In this document: piece by piece, positions 28,242 to 36,663 of the stretch
How the letters are laid out: every line of letters begins with the position of its first letter
Position numbering within the stretch: the stretch's first letter is position 1
Assembly (NCBI RefSeq): GCF_900113015.1
Contig: NZ_FONV01000011.1
Coordinates: 398,034-462,033 of the forward strand
Reading direction: 5' to 3'
Source of the DNA: Actinoplanes philippinensis
Lineage (GTDB): Bacteria > Actinomycetota > Actinomycetes > Mycobacteriales > Micromonosporaceae
DNA: 64,000 nucleotides
Program-made: the position numbers and the translations under genes
Notes under the pieces: model-generated
What the model was told of the DNA's origin: nothing
Seen by the model: the letters and a program-made list of their open reading frames with translations, nothing else
Database searches by the model: none

Positions 28242-29666
28242 ATGTTCGAGTACGCACCTGCCCCCGAGTCCCGCTCGGTAGTGGATATCGCCTCGTCCTA
28301 CGGATTGTTCATCGACGGCTCGTTCGACGGCGGCAAGGACGGCGACGTCTTCAAGACGATCAACCCGGCCACCGAGGAGGTGCTGGCCGAGGTCGCCACC
28401 GCCGGCCCGGAGGATGTCGACCGAGCCGTGGCCGCGGCCCGCCGCGCGTTCGGCTCCTGGTCGGCGCTGCCCGGGGCGGAGCGCGCCAAGTACCTGTTCC
28501 GGATCGCCCGGATCATCCAGGAGCGGTCCCGTGAGCTGGCCGTCCTGGAGTCGCTCGACAACGGCAAGCCGATCCGGGACTCGCGCGACGTCGACTTGCC
28601 CCTGGTCGCCGCACACTTCTTCTACTACGCTGGCTGGGCCGACAAGCTGGCGTACGCGGGGTTCGGCCCCGACCCCCGGCCGCTCGGCGTGGCCGCCCAG
28701 GTCATCCCGTGGAACTTCCCGCTGCTCATGCTCGCGTGGAAAGTCGCGCCCGCGCTGGCCACCGGCAACACGGTGGTGCTCAAGCCGGCCGAGACCACCC
28801 CGCTGTCCGCGCTCTTCTTCGCCGACGTGTGCCGCCAGGCGGAGCTGCCACCGGGTGTGGTCAACATCGTGACCGGGGCCGGCGACACCGGGGCGTATCT
28901 GGTGGCCCACCCGGATGTGGACAAGGTGGCCTTCACCGGCTCGACCGAGGTGGGGCGGGAGATCGCGCGTACGGTGTCCGGCACCGGCAAGCGCCTCACC
29001 CTGGAGCTCGGCGGCAAGGCGGCGAACATCGTCTTCGACGACGCCCCGATCGACCAGGCCGTCGAGGGCATCGTCAACGGGATCTTCTTCAACCAGGGGC
29101 ACGTGTGCTGCGCCGGGTCGCGCCTGCTGGTGCAGGAGTCCCTCTTCGAGCCCTTGATTGACTCGTTGAAACGGCGGATGGCCACCCTGCGCGTCGGCGA
29201 CCCGCTCGACAAGAACACCGACATCGGCGCGATCAATTCGGCGGCTCAGCTCGCCCGCATTAGGGAATTGTCGGAAATAGGCGCATCGGAGGGCGCGGAG
29301 CGCTGGTCGCCGGAGTGTCCGCTGCCGGACCGGGGCTTCTGGTTCGCGCCGACGATCTTCACCGGGGTGACCCAGGCCCACCGGATCGCCCGGGAGGAGA
29401 TCTTCGGACCGGTGCTGTCGGTGCTCACCTTCCGCACTCCGGACGAGGCGGTCGCCAAGGCCAACAACACGCCGTACGGCCTGTCCGCCGGCGTCTGGAC
29501 CGAGAAGGGCTCCCGGATCCTGGCCGTGGCCGACCGGCTGCGAGCCGGTGTGGTCTGGGCGAACACGTTCAACAAATTCGACCCGGCGTCGCCGTTCGGC
29601 GGCTACAAGGAGTCCGGTTACGGCCGCGAGGGTGGCCGGCACGGACTGGAGGCGTACCTTGCCTAA
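28242..29666 (+). CDS. Aldehyde dehydrogenase (full length, ALDH16-like pair member 1)
   Basis: A 474-residue NAD(P)-dependent aldehyde dehydrogenase. The cofactor and catalytic parts are complete: PWNFPLLMLAWK, FTGSTEVGREIA, catalytic Glu in LELGGKAANIVF and nucleophile in NQGHVCCAGSR (about residues 284-294). It likely oxidises acetaldehyde or another aldehyde from DeoC action. ATG 28242 lies seven bases after deoC. Its 3' end carries the ribosome site and overlaps the start of a truncated ALDH gene, so the two proteins are made together. Confidence 0.93.
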   Translation: MFEYAPAPESRSVVDIASSYGLFIDGSFDGGKDGDVFKTINPATEEVLAEVATAGPEDVDRAVAAARRAFGSWSALPGAERAKYLFRIARIIQERSRELAVLESLDNGKPIRDSRDVDLPLVAAHFFYYAGWADKLAYAGFGPDPRPLGVAAQVIPWNFPLLMLAWKVAPALATGNTVVLKPAETTPLSALFFADVCRQAELPPGVVNIVTGAGDTGAYLVAHPDVDKVAFTGSTEVGREIARTVSGTGKRLTLELGGKAANIVFDDAPIDQAVEGIVNGIFFNQGHVCCAGSRLLVQESLFEPLIDSLKRRMATLRVGDPLDKNTDIGAINSAAQLARIRELSEIGASEGAERWSPECPLPDRGFWFAPTIFTGVTQAHRIAREEIFGPVLSVLTFRTPDEAVAKANNTPYGLSAGVWTEKGSRILAVADRLRAGVVWANTFNKFDPASPFGGYKESGYGREGGRHGLEAYLA

Positions 29667-30495
29667 GACATCCAAGGTCGTGGAGACGGCGACCCGGCTC
29701 ACCGTCCGTAAGACGTACAAGCTCTACATCGGCGGCAAGTTCCCGCGCAGCGAGTCAGGACGGACGTTCGTGGCAGACGGCGACAACGTGGCCCTCGCCT
29801 CCCGCAAGGACGCCCGGGACGCGGTGCTCGCGGCCCGTGCCGCCCAGCCGAAATGGGCGGGCGCCACGGCGTACAACCGGGGCCAGGTGCTCTATCGGGT
29901 CGCCGAGATGCTGGAGGCGCGCCGCGCCGAGTTCACCGCGCTGGGCGTTCCCGCCGACGAGGTGGACGCCGCCGTCGACCGCTGGGTCTGGTATGCCGGG
30001 TGGTCCGACAAGATCGCCCAGGTGGCCGGCGGCGCCAACCCGGTGGCCGGGCCGTTCTTCAACATCTCCGCGCCGGAGCCCACCGGCGTCGTCGCCGTCG
30101 TCGCGCCGGCCTCCCTGCTCGGCCTGGTCAGCGTGATCGCCCCGGCGATCGTGACCGGGAACACGACGGTCGTGCTGACCGCCGGCCCGCAGGTGGCGAT
30201 CACCCTGGCCGAGGTGCTGGCCACCTCCGACGTGCCGGGCGGTGTGGTGAACCTGCTCACCGGCCGCTACGCGGAGACCGCACCGTGGCTCGCCTCACAC
30301 GACGACGTCAACGCCCTCGACCTGACCGGTGTGGACCACCCGGATCTGGCCGCTGAACTGGAGCGGGCCGCCGCCGGCACCCTGAAACGGGTGATCCGCC
30401 CCCGGACGTCGCCCGACTTCACCGCCGACCCCGGCCTGCGCCCGATGACGGCGCTCCTGGAGACGAAGACGGTATGGCATCCGAAGGGCTACTGA
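29659..30495 (+). CDS. Truncated aldehyde dehydrogenase-like protein lacking the catalytic domain
   Basis: About 278 residues resembling only the N-terminal, cofactor-binding part of ALDH (YKLYIGGKFPRSESG, then PTGVVAVVAPASLLGLVSVI and GNTTVVLTAG). No catalytic Cys motif is present and the frame ends before the catalytic domain. TTG 29659 overlaps the previous gene by eight bases with GGAGG six bases upstream. A non-catalytic second ALDH module joined to a complete one is the plan of ALDH16 proteins, so this looks like a split ALDH16 in which this chain has a structural or regulatory role. Confidence 0.85.
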   Translation: MPKTSKVVETATRLTVRKTYKLYIGGKFPRSESGRTFVADGDNVALASRKDARDAVLAARAAQPKWAGATAYNRGQVLYRVAEMLEARRAEFTALGVPADEVDAAVDRWVWYAGWSDKIAQVAGGANPVAGPFFNISAPEPTGVVAVVAPASLLGLVSVIAPAIVTGNTTVVLTAGPQVAITLAEVLATSDVPGGVVNLLTGRYAETAPWLASHDDVNALDLTGVDHPDLAAELERAAAGTLKRVIRPRTSPDFTADPGLRPMTALLETKTVWHPKGY

Positions 30496-30506
30496 GGCCA
30501 CCGGGG

Positions 30507-30523
30507 ACGCTGTCACACAGCGT
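30507..30523 (+). terminator. Short hairpin after the deoC-ALDH operon
   Basis: Seven-bp perfect arms 30507-30513 and 30517-30523 with a three-base loop lie 12 bases past the stop of the truncated ALDH gene. Confidence 0.45.
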
Positions 30524-30588
30524 TGCCGACTAGGGTGTGTGCCCAGAGTCACCACGTCCCAGCATCCCCAGATCACCCGGAGGTCACC

Positions 30589-31452
30589 GTGACCAGCCAG
30601 TCCGAAGAGCCCGAGGCGTCCGCGCCGGTGGCGGAGAAGTCCTCGACCGAGGGGTCTTCCGGGCGGGAGCTTTGGGATCAAGTCCGCATCGAGCCGGTGG
30701 AGATCGCGCTGCCGGCCGGGGTCGGCCTGACCCTCCGGGCGTACCGGAAGGCGTCCGAGCTCACGCCGACCGAGATCGAGATCGACGAGGACGACCCCTT
30801 CGAGGCCCGCAAGCGCCGCCTCGAGGAGGACGAGGAAGAGGTCATCGTCGACGAGGAGTATCAGGCGCTCCTCGCCGAGGGCGAGACCGAGGAGGGCAAG
30901 GCCGACTCCGCCGAGGAGCCGGACCCGGCCGACTTCGAGGACGAGCCCGCCGCCCAGGCGGATGACGAGGAAGTACCCATGTTCCTCAGTCACAAGGGCC
31001 GACTGCTCGCCTTCAAGAGCGCCGAATCGCTCGTCTCCTTCCTTCGTTCGGGTGCTCCGCACGATCTCGCACAATTGGACACCTGGGGTGACCTGGCCGA
31101 GCGGGTACAGTCGAGCGACATCGACCCGCAGCCGGAGGACCGCTACGAGCTCGACCTCGTGGTGGAAAACCTGCGCGGCGGTCACGACACATGGGATCTG
31201 CCGCTGCTCATCAACGCCGGCGAGGTGGCCCGTGATCTGGGTTACGCGCTCCGCATCAAACCGGTGATCCTGGCACTGGCGCCCGGCTCGCCGCTCGACG
31301 ACCTCGACGAGTCCCTCCGTACCGCGGAGAAGGGCGGTATGGGCGGTTACTTCGGACGTCGCCGACTGAAGAAGATCGGTGCACAGCAGGCGAGTCTGGG
31401 TTGGCGCTCGGTGATCGGGAAGATCTCTGCCGCTGTGGACTGGCGTGACTGA
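30589..31452 (+). CDS. Acidic conserved hypothetical protein, coupled to the IS110-like/conservon-tail protein
   Basis: A 287-residue cytoplasmic protein of unknown function. It has a low-complexity start, a strongly acidic segment (about residues 60-130, runs such as EEDEEEVIVDEEY), and a conserved-looking C-terminal domain beginning VPMFLSHKGRLLAFKS. The C-terminal tail is basic (YFGRRRLKK). Similar genes are often labelled primosomal protein, without evidence that I can see. GTG 30589 is preceded by GGAGG. The next gene starts 64 bases downstream (or overlaps this stop if GTG 31445 is used), implying an operon. Confidence 0.75.
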   Translation: MTSQSEEPEASAPVAEKSSTEGSSGRELWDQVRIEPVEIALPAGVGLTLRAYRKASELTPTEIEIDEDDPFEARKRRLEEDEEEVIVDEEYQALLAEGETEEGKADSAEEPDPADFEDEPAAQADDEEVPMFLSHKGRLLAFKSAESLVSFLRSGAPHDLAQLDTWGDLAERVQSSDIDPQPEDRYELDLVVENLRGGHDTWDLPLLINAGEVARDLGYALRIKPVILALAPGSPLDDLDESLRTAEKGGMGGYFGRRRLKKIGAQQASLGWRSVIGKISAAVDWRD

Positions 31453-31516
31453 CCGATTACCAGGGAGTATCAATCCTTGGCCACTGAGAAGCACCCCCGG
31501 GGAGGAGGACGACGCC

Positions 31517-33859
31517 GTGGCGCTCGTGCGCGTGTACTGCGGTCTGGCGTCGGCTGATGATTCGGTGCGTTCGGCCTCGGCCGCGCCGCTGACCATCGCC
31601 GTGGTGGACGACGCAGGCCGGCTGCTCGGCGTCCATGAGATCAGCGACGACCCGGCCGGATACGCCCTGCTGGGGACGCTGCTCGTGGAACGGACGACGG
31701 GATTCAGCGACGCGGCGGTCGCCGCCGACAGCGACGACCACGTCGTCACCTCGCTGCTCACCGCGGCCGGGCGGCCACTCGTGGTGGTCGACGACGACGA
31801 TGCCGACGACTTCGCCGAGCGCTTCTCCGACGACGACTCCCCCGAGGAGATCTCCGCGCCGCTGGCGGCCCGCCGGGCCGTCGGCCTGGCCCGGGCGCTC
31901 CAGGCCGGCGCGATCGCCGCGGTGACCCTTCCGGCGCCGCGCGAGCTGGTCAGCTACAAACCCGTCCTGGCGGCGCACGTCGCCATGCTGGTCGGGCGCA
32001 ACTCCGCGGCGGTCGCCCTGCGCGAGGTCCTCCGTGAGCTCTACCCGGCCGCCCTCCGGGCGTACCCGGATCCCGCGCATCACCTGGCGCTCGCCGTGCT
32101 CGACGCGGTCCCCGAGCCCGGCCGGCTGACCGGCCGGGCCGGCGACCCCACGCATCTCCTCCGGGAGATCGCCGCCGAGCTGGCCCGCGCCGGCGCCGGC
32201 AGCGAGAGCGAGCTGATCGCCGCCGTCACCGCCCTGCACGTGGCGATCAGCGAGTCGCCACGCCGGGGTGGCGTCAACAAGTCCCTCGCCCCGGCCGCCG
32301 CCGACGCGGTCCGCCAGGCGATCGCGGCCGTCCGCTCCTGCGACGCCGCCTGCTCCGCCCTGGTCGGCACGCTCGCCGCCCGGGCCACCCCGCCGGCCGC
32401 GAGCCCCGGTGTGGGCCGTCGCAGCGCCCGCCGCGAGCCCGCCCCGCTCCAGCCGGTCCCGAGCGGTGACAACGGCTCCCGGTTCGGCCGCCGCGGCCGT
32501 CCCGAGCCGTCCTCGACCGGTAACGGCCCCGCCGTCCCGCAGCCGATGACCGCCCCGCCCGTCGCACCGGACCCGATCGGCCCGCCGCCGATGGCGCCCG
32601 CCGCGGCCAACGGTCTGCCCGGCCGCGCCGGCAGCCCGCTGAACCGGCCGGTCTCGGTGCCCCCGCCGCCACCCGGCATGACACCGATCACGCCCGGTTC
32701 CCGTCCGGTCCCCGGCTCCCGCAACCCGGCCGTGCCGTCCTCGGCGCAGCCCGCCGGGTCCAGCCCCGCCGACGCCGGCGAGCCGTTCCGGGCCACCCTG
32801 ACGAACGCGGAGCTCACCCGGGCCCGCGCCGAACGCCAGCGCACGGTCATCCCGCCGCGCCCCTCCACCACCCGGCAGCCCGCCACCAACGGCTCGGCCG
32901 CCGGCCCCACCGACTTCAGCCTGCCGATGCCGTCGCAGCGGCCCGGCCAGGAGATCGCGGAGCCCGGCTCCCGCGCCAACTGGCCGCTGATGAACAGTGA
33001 GAAGGACGAGGCCGCCCGCCCCGACCTGCCCACGCGCGGCGAGCTTCCCTCCCGCGGTGACCTGCCCTCTCGCGGTGACCTCCCGTCCCGCGGCGAACTC
33101 CCGTCCCGCGGCGGTGACCTGCCGTCCCGCTCCGAGCTGCCCACCCGGCCCACGTCGTCGCGCCCGTCGCCGTCCGCGGCCTCGGTCAGCTCGCCGACCG
33201 GTGGCCGGGTCCGCCCGCCGTGGCAGGACAACCTGGAGGCCCCCGCCCCGCTGCCCAAGGAGCCGGCGCTGCGCCTGGTCGACCAGGCACGCACCAGCAG
33301 CGGCCGGGCGCGTCTGCCCGGACTCGACCAGCTCACCGGCACTCCACCGCTGCGCGTCGTCGACGACGAGCGCCCGCCCAAGATCACCGCACTGGACCGC
33401 AGCTCCGCGCCGCCGGTCCCGGCCGACAGCAGCGACGGCGATCTGCTGATCTTCGCGGCGGCCCGGTCGGCCTGGTTCACCGGCACGACCGACTCCGACG
33501 GCGGCGACGTCAACTGGTCCAACCCGAACGACAGCGGCTGGCGCGCCGCCCAGAAGGCCGCCACCCCCGCCATCGCCGCGGAGACCTCGGCCGGCCTGCC
33601 GAAGCGAGTGCCCCAGGCCAACCTGGTGCCCGGCTCCCCGCTGCGCGAGGAGCGCCCGCTCCGGATCGTCCGGGACGCCGCATCGATCGCCGCGCACACC
33701 ACCGGCTACTTCCGTGGCTGGCGGCGCGGGCAAGAGATCGGCGGCTTCGCGATGGGCGGCCGTCCGGGCCGCGAGGCCGCCGGCGGCTGGGACTTCAGCC
33801 GCGACGGCCAGCCCGCCGACGAATACCGCAACAACAACGCGGGATACGGCGGTCGCTGA
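31517..33859 (+). CDS. Domesticated IS110-like domain fused to a disordered region and a conservon-kinase-type C-terminal module
   Basis: About 780 residues. The first 220 (LTIAVVDDAGRLLGVHEI, AVAADSDDHVV, then ARRAVGLARALQAG) recall the RNase H-like DEDD plus coiled region of IS110 transposases. Residues about 290-640 are Pro/Ser/Arg-rich and disordered, with a seven-fold hexapeptide repeat. The C-terminal 140 residues contain SAWFTGTT, DSGWRAAQKA and GLPKRVPQANLVPG, the same module as the tail of the CvnA-type kinase at 37065-40544. No terminal inverted repeats flank it, so it is not a mobile element. GTG 31517 has GGGGAGGAGG upstream; a start at 31445 would include a TTA codon. Confidence 0.75.
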   Translation: MALVRVYCGLASADDSVRSASAAPLTIAVVDDAGRLLGVHEISDDPAGYALLGTLLVERTTGFSDAAVAADSDDHVVTSLLTAAGRPLVVVDDDDADDFAERFSDDDSPEEISAPLAARRAVGLARALQAGAIAAVTLPAPRELVSYKPVLAAHVAMLVGRNSAAVALREVLRELYPAALRAYPDPAHHLALAVLDAVPEPGRLTGRAGDPTHLLREIAAELARAGAGSESELIAAVTALHVAISESPRRGGVNKSLAPAAADAVRQAIAAVRSCDAACSALVGTLAARATPPAASPGVGRRSARREPAPLQPVPSGDNGSRFGRRGRPEPSSTGNGPAVPQPMTAPPVAPDPIGPPPMAPAAANGLPGRAGSPLNRPVSVPPPPPGMTPITPGSRPVPGSRNPAVPSSAQPAGSSPADAGEPFRATLTNAELTRARAERQRTVIPPRPSTTRQPATNGSAAGPTDFSLPMPSQRPGQEIAEPGSRANWPLMNSEKDEAARPDLPTRGELPSRGDLPSRGDLPSRGELPSRGGDLPSRSELPTRPTSSRPSPSAASVSSPTGGRVRPPWQDNLEAPAPLPKEPALRLVDQARTSSGRARLPGLDQLTGTPPLRVVDDERPPKITALDRSSAPPVPADSSDGDLLIFAAARSAWFTGTTDSDGGDVNWSNPNDSGWRAAQKAATPAIAAETSAGLPKRVPQANLVPGSPLREERPLRIVRDAASIAAHTTGYFRGWRRGQEIGGFAMGGRPGREAAGGWDFSRDGQPADEYRNNNAGYGGR
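33023..33151 (+). repeat. In-frame hexapeptide repeat
   Basis: Seven consecutive copies of [D/E]-L-P-[S/T]-R-[G/S/P] (one with an extra Gly) are encoded here by a degenerate 18-bp tandem repeat inside the disordered region of the IS110-like protein. Confidence 0.9.
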
Positions 33860-33869
33860 CACACCGTGC

Positions 33870-33905
33870 GATGAAGGCCGTGACCTCGGGGTCACGGCCT
33901 TCATC
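33870..33905 (+). terminator. Perfect 16-bp hairpin terminator
   Basis: Arms 33870-33885 and 33890-33905 pair perfectly around TCGG, ten bases after the stop at 33859. No T-run follows. Confidence 0.8.
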
Positions 33906-34030
33906 ACGTCCAGACCACCGCCCTCCGGACCACCGCCGTTGTCCGAGACGCCCTCGGGCCGGCCGGCGGCCGTTGTTTGGTCCACCGTCGTCCGGCCCCG
34001 CCGTCGGTCAGCGTTGTCCGGCCCACCGCC

Positions 34031-34670
34031 GTGACCTCCCGCTCGGCCCGCCCAGCCCGCCCAGCCCGCCACGGCCCACCGCCGACCGGCCCACCGCCGT
34101 CCGGCCCACCATCGCCCGGCCAGCGTTGTCCCGCCCACCGCCGTGACCTCCCGCCCGGCCTGCCCGGCCCGCCACGGCCCACCGCCGACCGGCCCACCGC
34201 CGTCCGGCCCACCATCGCCCGGCCAGCGTTGTCCCGCCCACCGCCGTGACCTCCCGCCCGGCCTGCCCGGCCCGCCACGGCCCACCGCCGACCGGCCCAC
34301 CGCCGTCCGGCCCACCATCGCCCGGCCAGCGTTGTCCCGCCCACCGCCGTGACCTCCCGCCCGGCCTGCCCGGCCCGCCACGGCCCACCGCCGACCGGCC
34401 CACCGCCGTCCGGCCCACCATCGCCCGGCCAGCGTTGTCCCGCCCACCGCCGTGACCTCCCGCCCGGCCTGCCTGCCACGGCTCCGCCGACCGGCTCACC
34501 GTCGTCCGGCCCACCATCGCCCGGCCAGCGTTGTCTCGCCCACCGCCGGAACCTCCCGACCTGCCCGCCACGGCTCCGCCGACCTGCCCACCACCGCCCG
34601 GCCAGCGTTGTCCCGCCCACCGCCGTAACCTCCCGACCTGCCCACCACAGCTCCGCCGACCGGCCCACCG
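34031..34670. repeat. Minisatellite of about 103-bp units with nested 15-bp period
   Basis: Units anchored on GTGACCTCCCG (later GAACCTCCCG/GTAACCTCCCG) begin at 34031, 34143, 34246, 34349, 34452, 34548 and 34625. The units starting at 34143, 34246 and 34349 are identical over 103 bp; flanking units are 112, 96 and 77 bp with indels, and the last is partial. Within a unit, five successive 15-mers share the theme CGGCCCACCGCCGnn. A degenerate half-unit precedes the array (33907-34030). The array is stop-poor on the minus strand in all frames, giving artefactual long ORFs. Not CRISPR: no unique spacers. Confidence 0.95.
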
Positions 34671-34721
34671 GAAGCGGCGGCCGTCTTTCGGCGGTAGTCC
34701 CGCGCCGCCGATGATGGCGGA

Positions 34722-35426
34722 ATGCGCGCGATCATCTTCGACTTCTTCGGGACCTTGACCGACCCCTCTGCCGAGCTGCTGCGGAAGGAGACGATCCAGG
34801 CCACGGCGGCGGAGCTGGGCGTGTCCCCGGAACGGTTCTGGACGGCGATGGCGGCGAGCTTCCCGGACCGGATCGTCGGCGCCTACGGCGGCACCCGGGA
34901 CACGCTCCGCACGATCGCACGGCAGTGTGGGACCGATCCGGACGACGAGCGCCTCGACCGTGCCGTGGCAACGCACCGTAAGGGCGCTGAGCGGGTCCGC
35001 ACGCCCCGCCGAGGCGTCCTCGCGGTACTCGACCACCTCCGCGCCCGCAATTTCCGGCTGGGGCTCATCAGCGACTGTTCCAGCGAACTGTTCGAGGCGT
35101 GGCCGGAGACCGCCTACGCGCCCCGGATCGACGCCCCGGTCTTCTCGTGGCAGGAGAGGATCCGCAAACCCGACCCCCGGCTGTACGCGACAGCCGCCGC
35201 CCGCCTGGGTGTGCCGGCCGCCGAGTGCTGGTTCGTGGGTGACGGCGGCAGCCGCGAGCACGACGGCGCGCGGTGGGCCGGCATGCGCCCGGTGCTGGTG
35301 ACGAACGCGGGCTATCCGGGTGTCGGCGGCCTGCGGACCGACCCGGACTCGTACCTGCCGGAGCACCGGATCGACGAGCTCGACGAGCTGATCCGTCTAC
35401 TGGGACCGAGCCATGACAACGGGTGA
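34722..35426 (+). CDS. HAD-superfamily hydrolase
   Basis: A 234-residue phosphatase-like protein. Motif I is FDFFGTLTD (nucleophile Asp7; the usual second Asp is Phe, as in some HAD subgroups), motif II LISDC, motif III Lys in RIRKPDPRLY and motif IV FVGDGGSREHDGA. A helical cap lies between motifs I and II. Substrate unknown. ATG 34722 starts about 50 bases after the end of the minisatellite, so its promoter must lie in or beside the repeats. A strong terminator follows. Confidence 0.9.
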   Translation: MRAIIFDFFGTLTDPSAELLRKETIQATAAELGVSPERFWTAMAASFPDRIVGAYGGTRDTLRTIARQCGTDPDDERLDRAVATHRKGAERVRTPRRGVLAVLDHLRARNFRLGLISDCSSELFEAWPETAYAPRIDAPVFSWQERIRKPDPRLYATAAARLGVPAAECWFVGDGGSREHDGARWAGMRPVLVTNAGYPGVGGLRTDPDSYLPEHRIDELDELIRLLGPSHDNG

Positions 35427-35463
35427 TCGCTCATATACGATGGCGTTCGGCCGGAAAGCGCGC

Positions 35464-35514
35464 GAAAGCCCCGTTCCGGCCTGCCGATCTCTCGGCGGCC
35501 AGAGCGGGGCTTTC
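35464..35514. terminator. Bidirectional terminator between HAD gene and conservon
   Basis: Outer ten-bp perfect arms (35464-35473 and 35505-35514) enclose a second hairpin. One side ends with CTTTC, the other with a matching A-run, fitting termination on both strands between the convergent genes. Confidence 0.8.
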
Positions 35515-35565
35515 CACCGCTTATGACGAGCGGAGCGCCTGCTGAGGTGGGGTGCTACTGCTTGG

Positions 35566-36153
35566 TCAGGCCGGGGCCGTGGCCCGCGTGCGACGCATCG
35601 TGAGCACATACTCGACGAGCGAGATGAGCACGTTCTTCGTCGACTCACGGTTACGGGCGTCGCAGCTCACGACGGGCACGTCGGACGAGATCGCCAGAGC
35701 GTCCCGCACGTCCTGCGCGTTGTGGTACTGCATGCCGTCGAAGCAGTTGATCGCCACCAGGTACGGCAGGCGCCGGTGCTCGAAGAAGTCGATGGCGGCG
35801 AAGCAGTCGGCGAGCCGACGCGTGTCCACCATGACCACCGCACCGATGGCACCCCGGACCAGCTCGTCCCACATGAACCAGAACCGCGTCTGGCCAGGTG
35901 TTCCGAACAGGTAGAGGATCAGGTCACGGTCGATGCTGATCCGGCCGAAGTCCATGGCCACGGTGGTGGTCATCTTGCCCGGCACCTGCCGGTTGTCGTC
36001 GACACCCACACCGGCCGAAGTCATGATCGCCGAAGTGGTCAGTGGGGTGATCTCCGAGACCGACCCCACCAGCGTCGTCTTACCGACGCCGAAGCCACCG
36101 GCGATGACGATCTTCGCCGATGTCACGCGTCCCGCAGCGGGACGGTGCGACAT
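35566..36153 (-). CDS. cvnD: Conservon small GTPase-like ATP/GTP-binding protein (CvnD)
   Basis: About 195 residues. Walker A is GGFGVGKTTL, the Gly switch LFGTPGQTRFW, and VMVDTRRL and AINCFDG take the place of the NKxD region, as in MglA/CvnD-type G proteins of actinobacterial conservons. It should be the G-protein output of the CvnA sensor at the membrane, with CvnB as the roadblock partner. ATG 36153 starts one base after the cvnC stop, indicating coupling. The alternative start 36174 lies inside cvnC. Confidence 0.92.
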   Translation of the reverse strand: MSHRPAAGRVTSAKIVIAGGFGVGKTTLVGSVSEITPLTTSAIMTSAGVGVDDNRQVPGKMTTTVAMDFGRISIDRDLILYLFGTPGQTRFWFMWDELVRGAIGAVVMVDTRRLADCFAAIDFFEHRRLPYLVAINCFDGMQYHNAQDVRDALAISSDVPVVSCDARNRESTKNVLISLVEYVLTMRRTRATAPA

Positions 36154-36154
36154 G

Positions 36155-36538
36155 TCAGAGCCTGCGAAGTCCACTCAGCACCCTTTCCAGCAGTTCCGTG
36201 CCTACCGCGTCGGTCTCGTCTTCGAGCGAGGTGGGCTCGTACACAGCGACCAGGCCGTCAGAGGCCATGTCCGCGACGATCACACGTGCCACACCGAGCG
36301 GCAGTTGCATGCGTGCGGCGATCTCGGCGAGCGACTGAACTCGGCCGCCGTCGCACATCGCCGCGATGTACTGATGCTCGCTTCCACCCTGCCCGCGGCC
36401 CATTCCGGAACGCCCGCGCACGGTTGTCTCGACCAGCGCTTCCAGCGCTATCTCAAGCTTCGGCCGGGTCCGACCGCGGGTCACGGCATACGGCCTGACC
36501 AGCGCGCCGGTCGGCTCATCGCGTTCAGGCATTGTCAC
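36155..36538 (-). CDS. cvnC: DUF742 protein of the conservon (CvnC)
   Basis: About 127 residues with the DUF742 pattern LVRPYAVTRGRTRP near the start and IAARMQLPLGVARVIVADM in a winged-helix-like C-terminal half. It is a constant member of conservons, between the roadblock and GTPase genes; its biochemical role is unclear but it is thought to help the G-protein complex. GTG 36538 is preferred since GGAGG lies eight bases upstream. A 125-base gap separates it from cvnB, longer than in many conservons. Confidence 0.9.
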   Translation of the reverse strand: MTMPERDEPTGALVRPYAVTRGRTRPKLEIALEALVETTVRGRSGMGRGQGGSEHQYIAAMCDGGRVQSLAEIAARMQLPLGVARVIVADMASDGLVAVYEPTSLEDETDAVGTELLERVLSGLRRL

Positions 36539-36663
36539 CGTCAACCCCTCCCTCGGCCCCTCGAAGTGTATTGGTTATCAAAGCTTTTACCAGTAGCCGG
36601 CTGAGCTTACTCGGGCCGCGAAACCCCAGACAAACCCCTGGATGTCCCCGGCCCACTACCGGT

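Noticed and set aside
31517..33859. Active IS110-family insertion sequence
   Set aside because: No terminal repeats or target site, a long disordered fusion, and operon-like placement argue for a host gene.
31457..34447. Minus-strand open frame of nearly 1,000 codons
   Set aside because: It is antisense to the IS110-like protein gene and runs through the stop-free minisatellite. Gly/Arg/Trp composition is a GC artefact and there is no ribosome site.
34031..34670. CRISPR array
   Set aside because: Units are 77-112 bp and contiguous, with no unique spacers, short direct repeats or cas genes.
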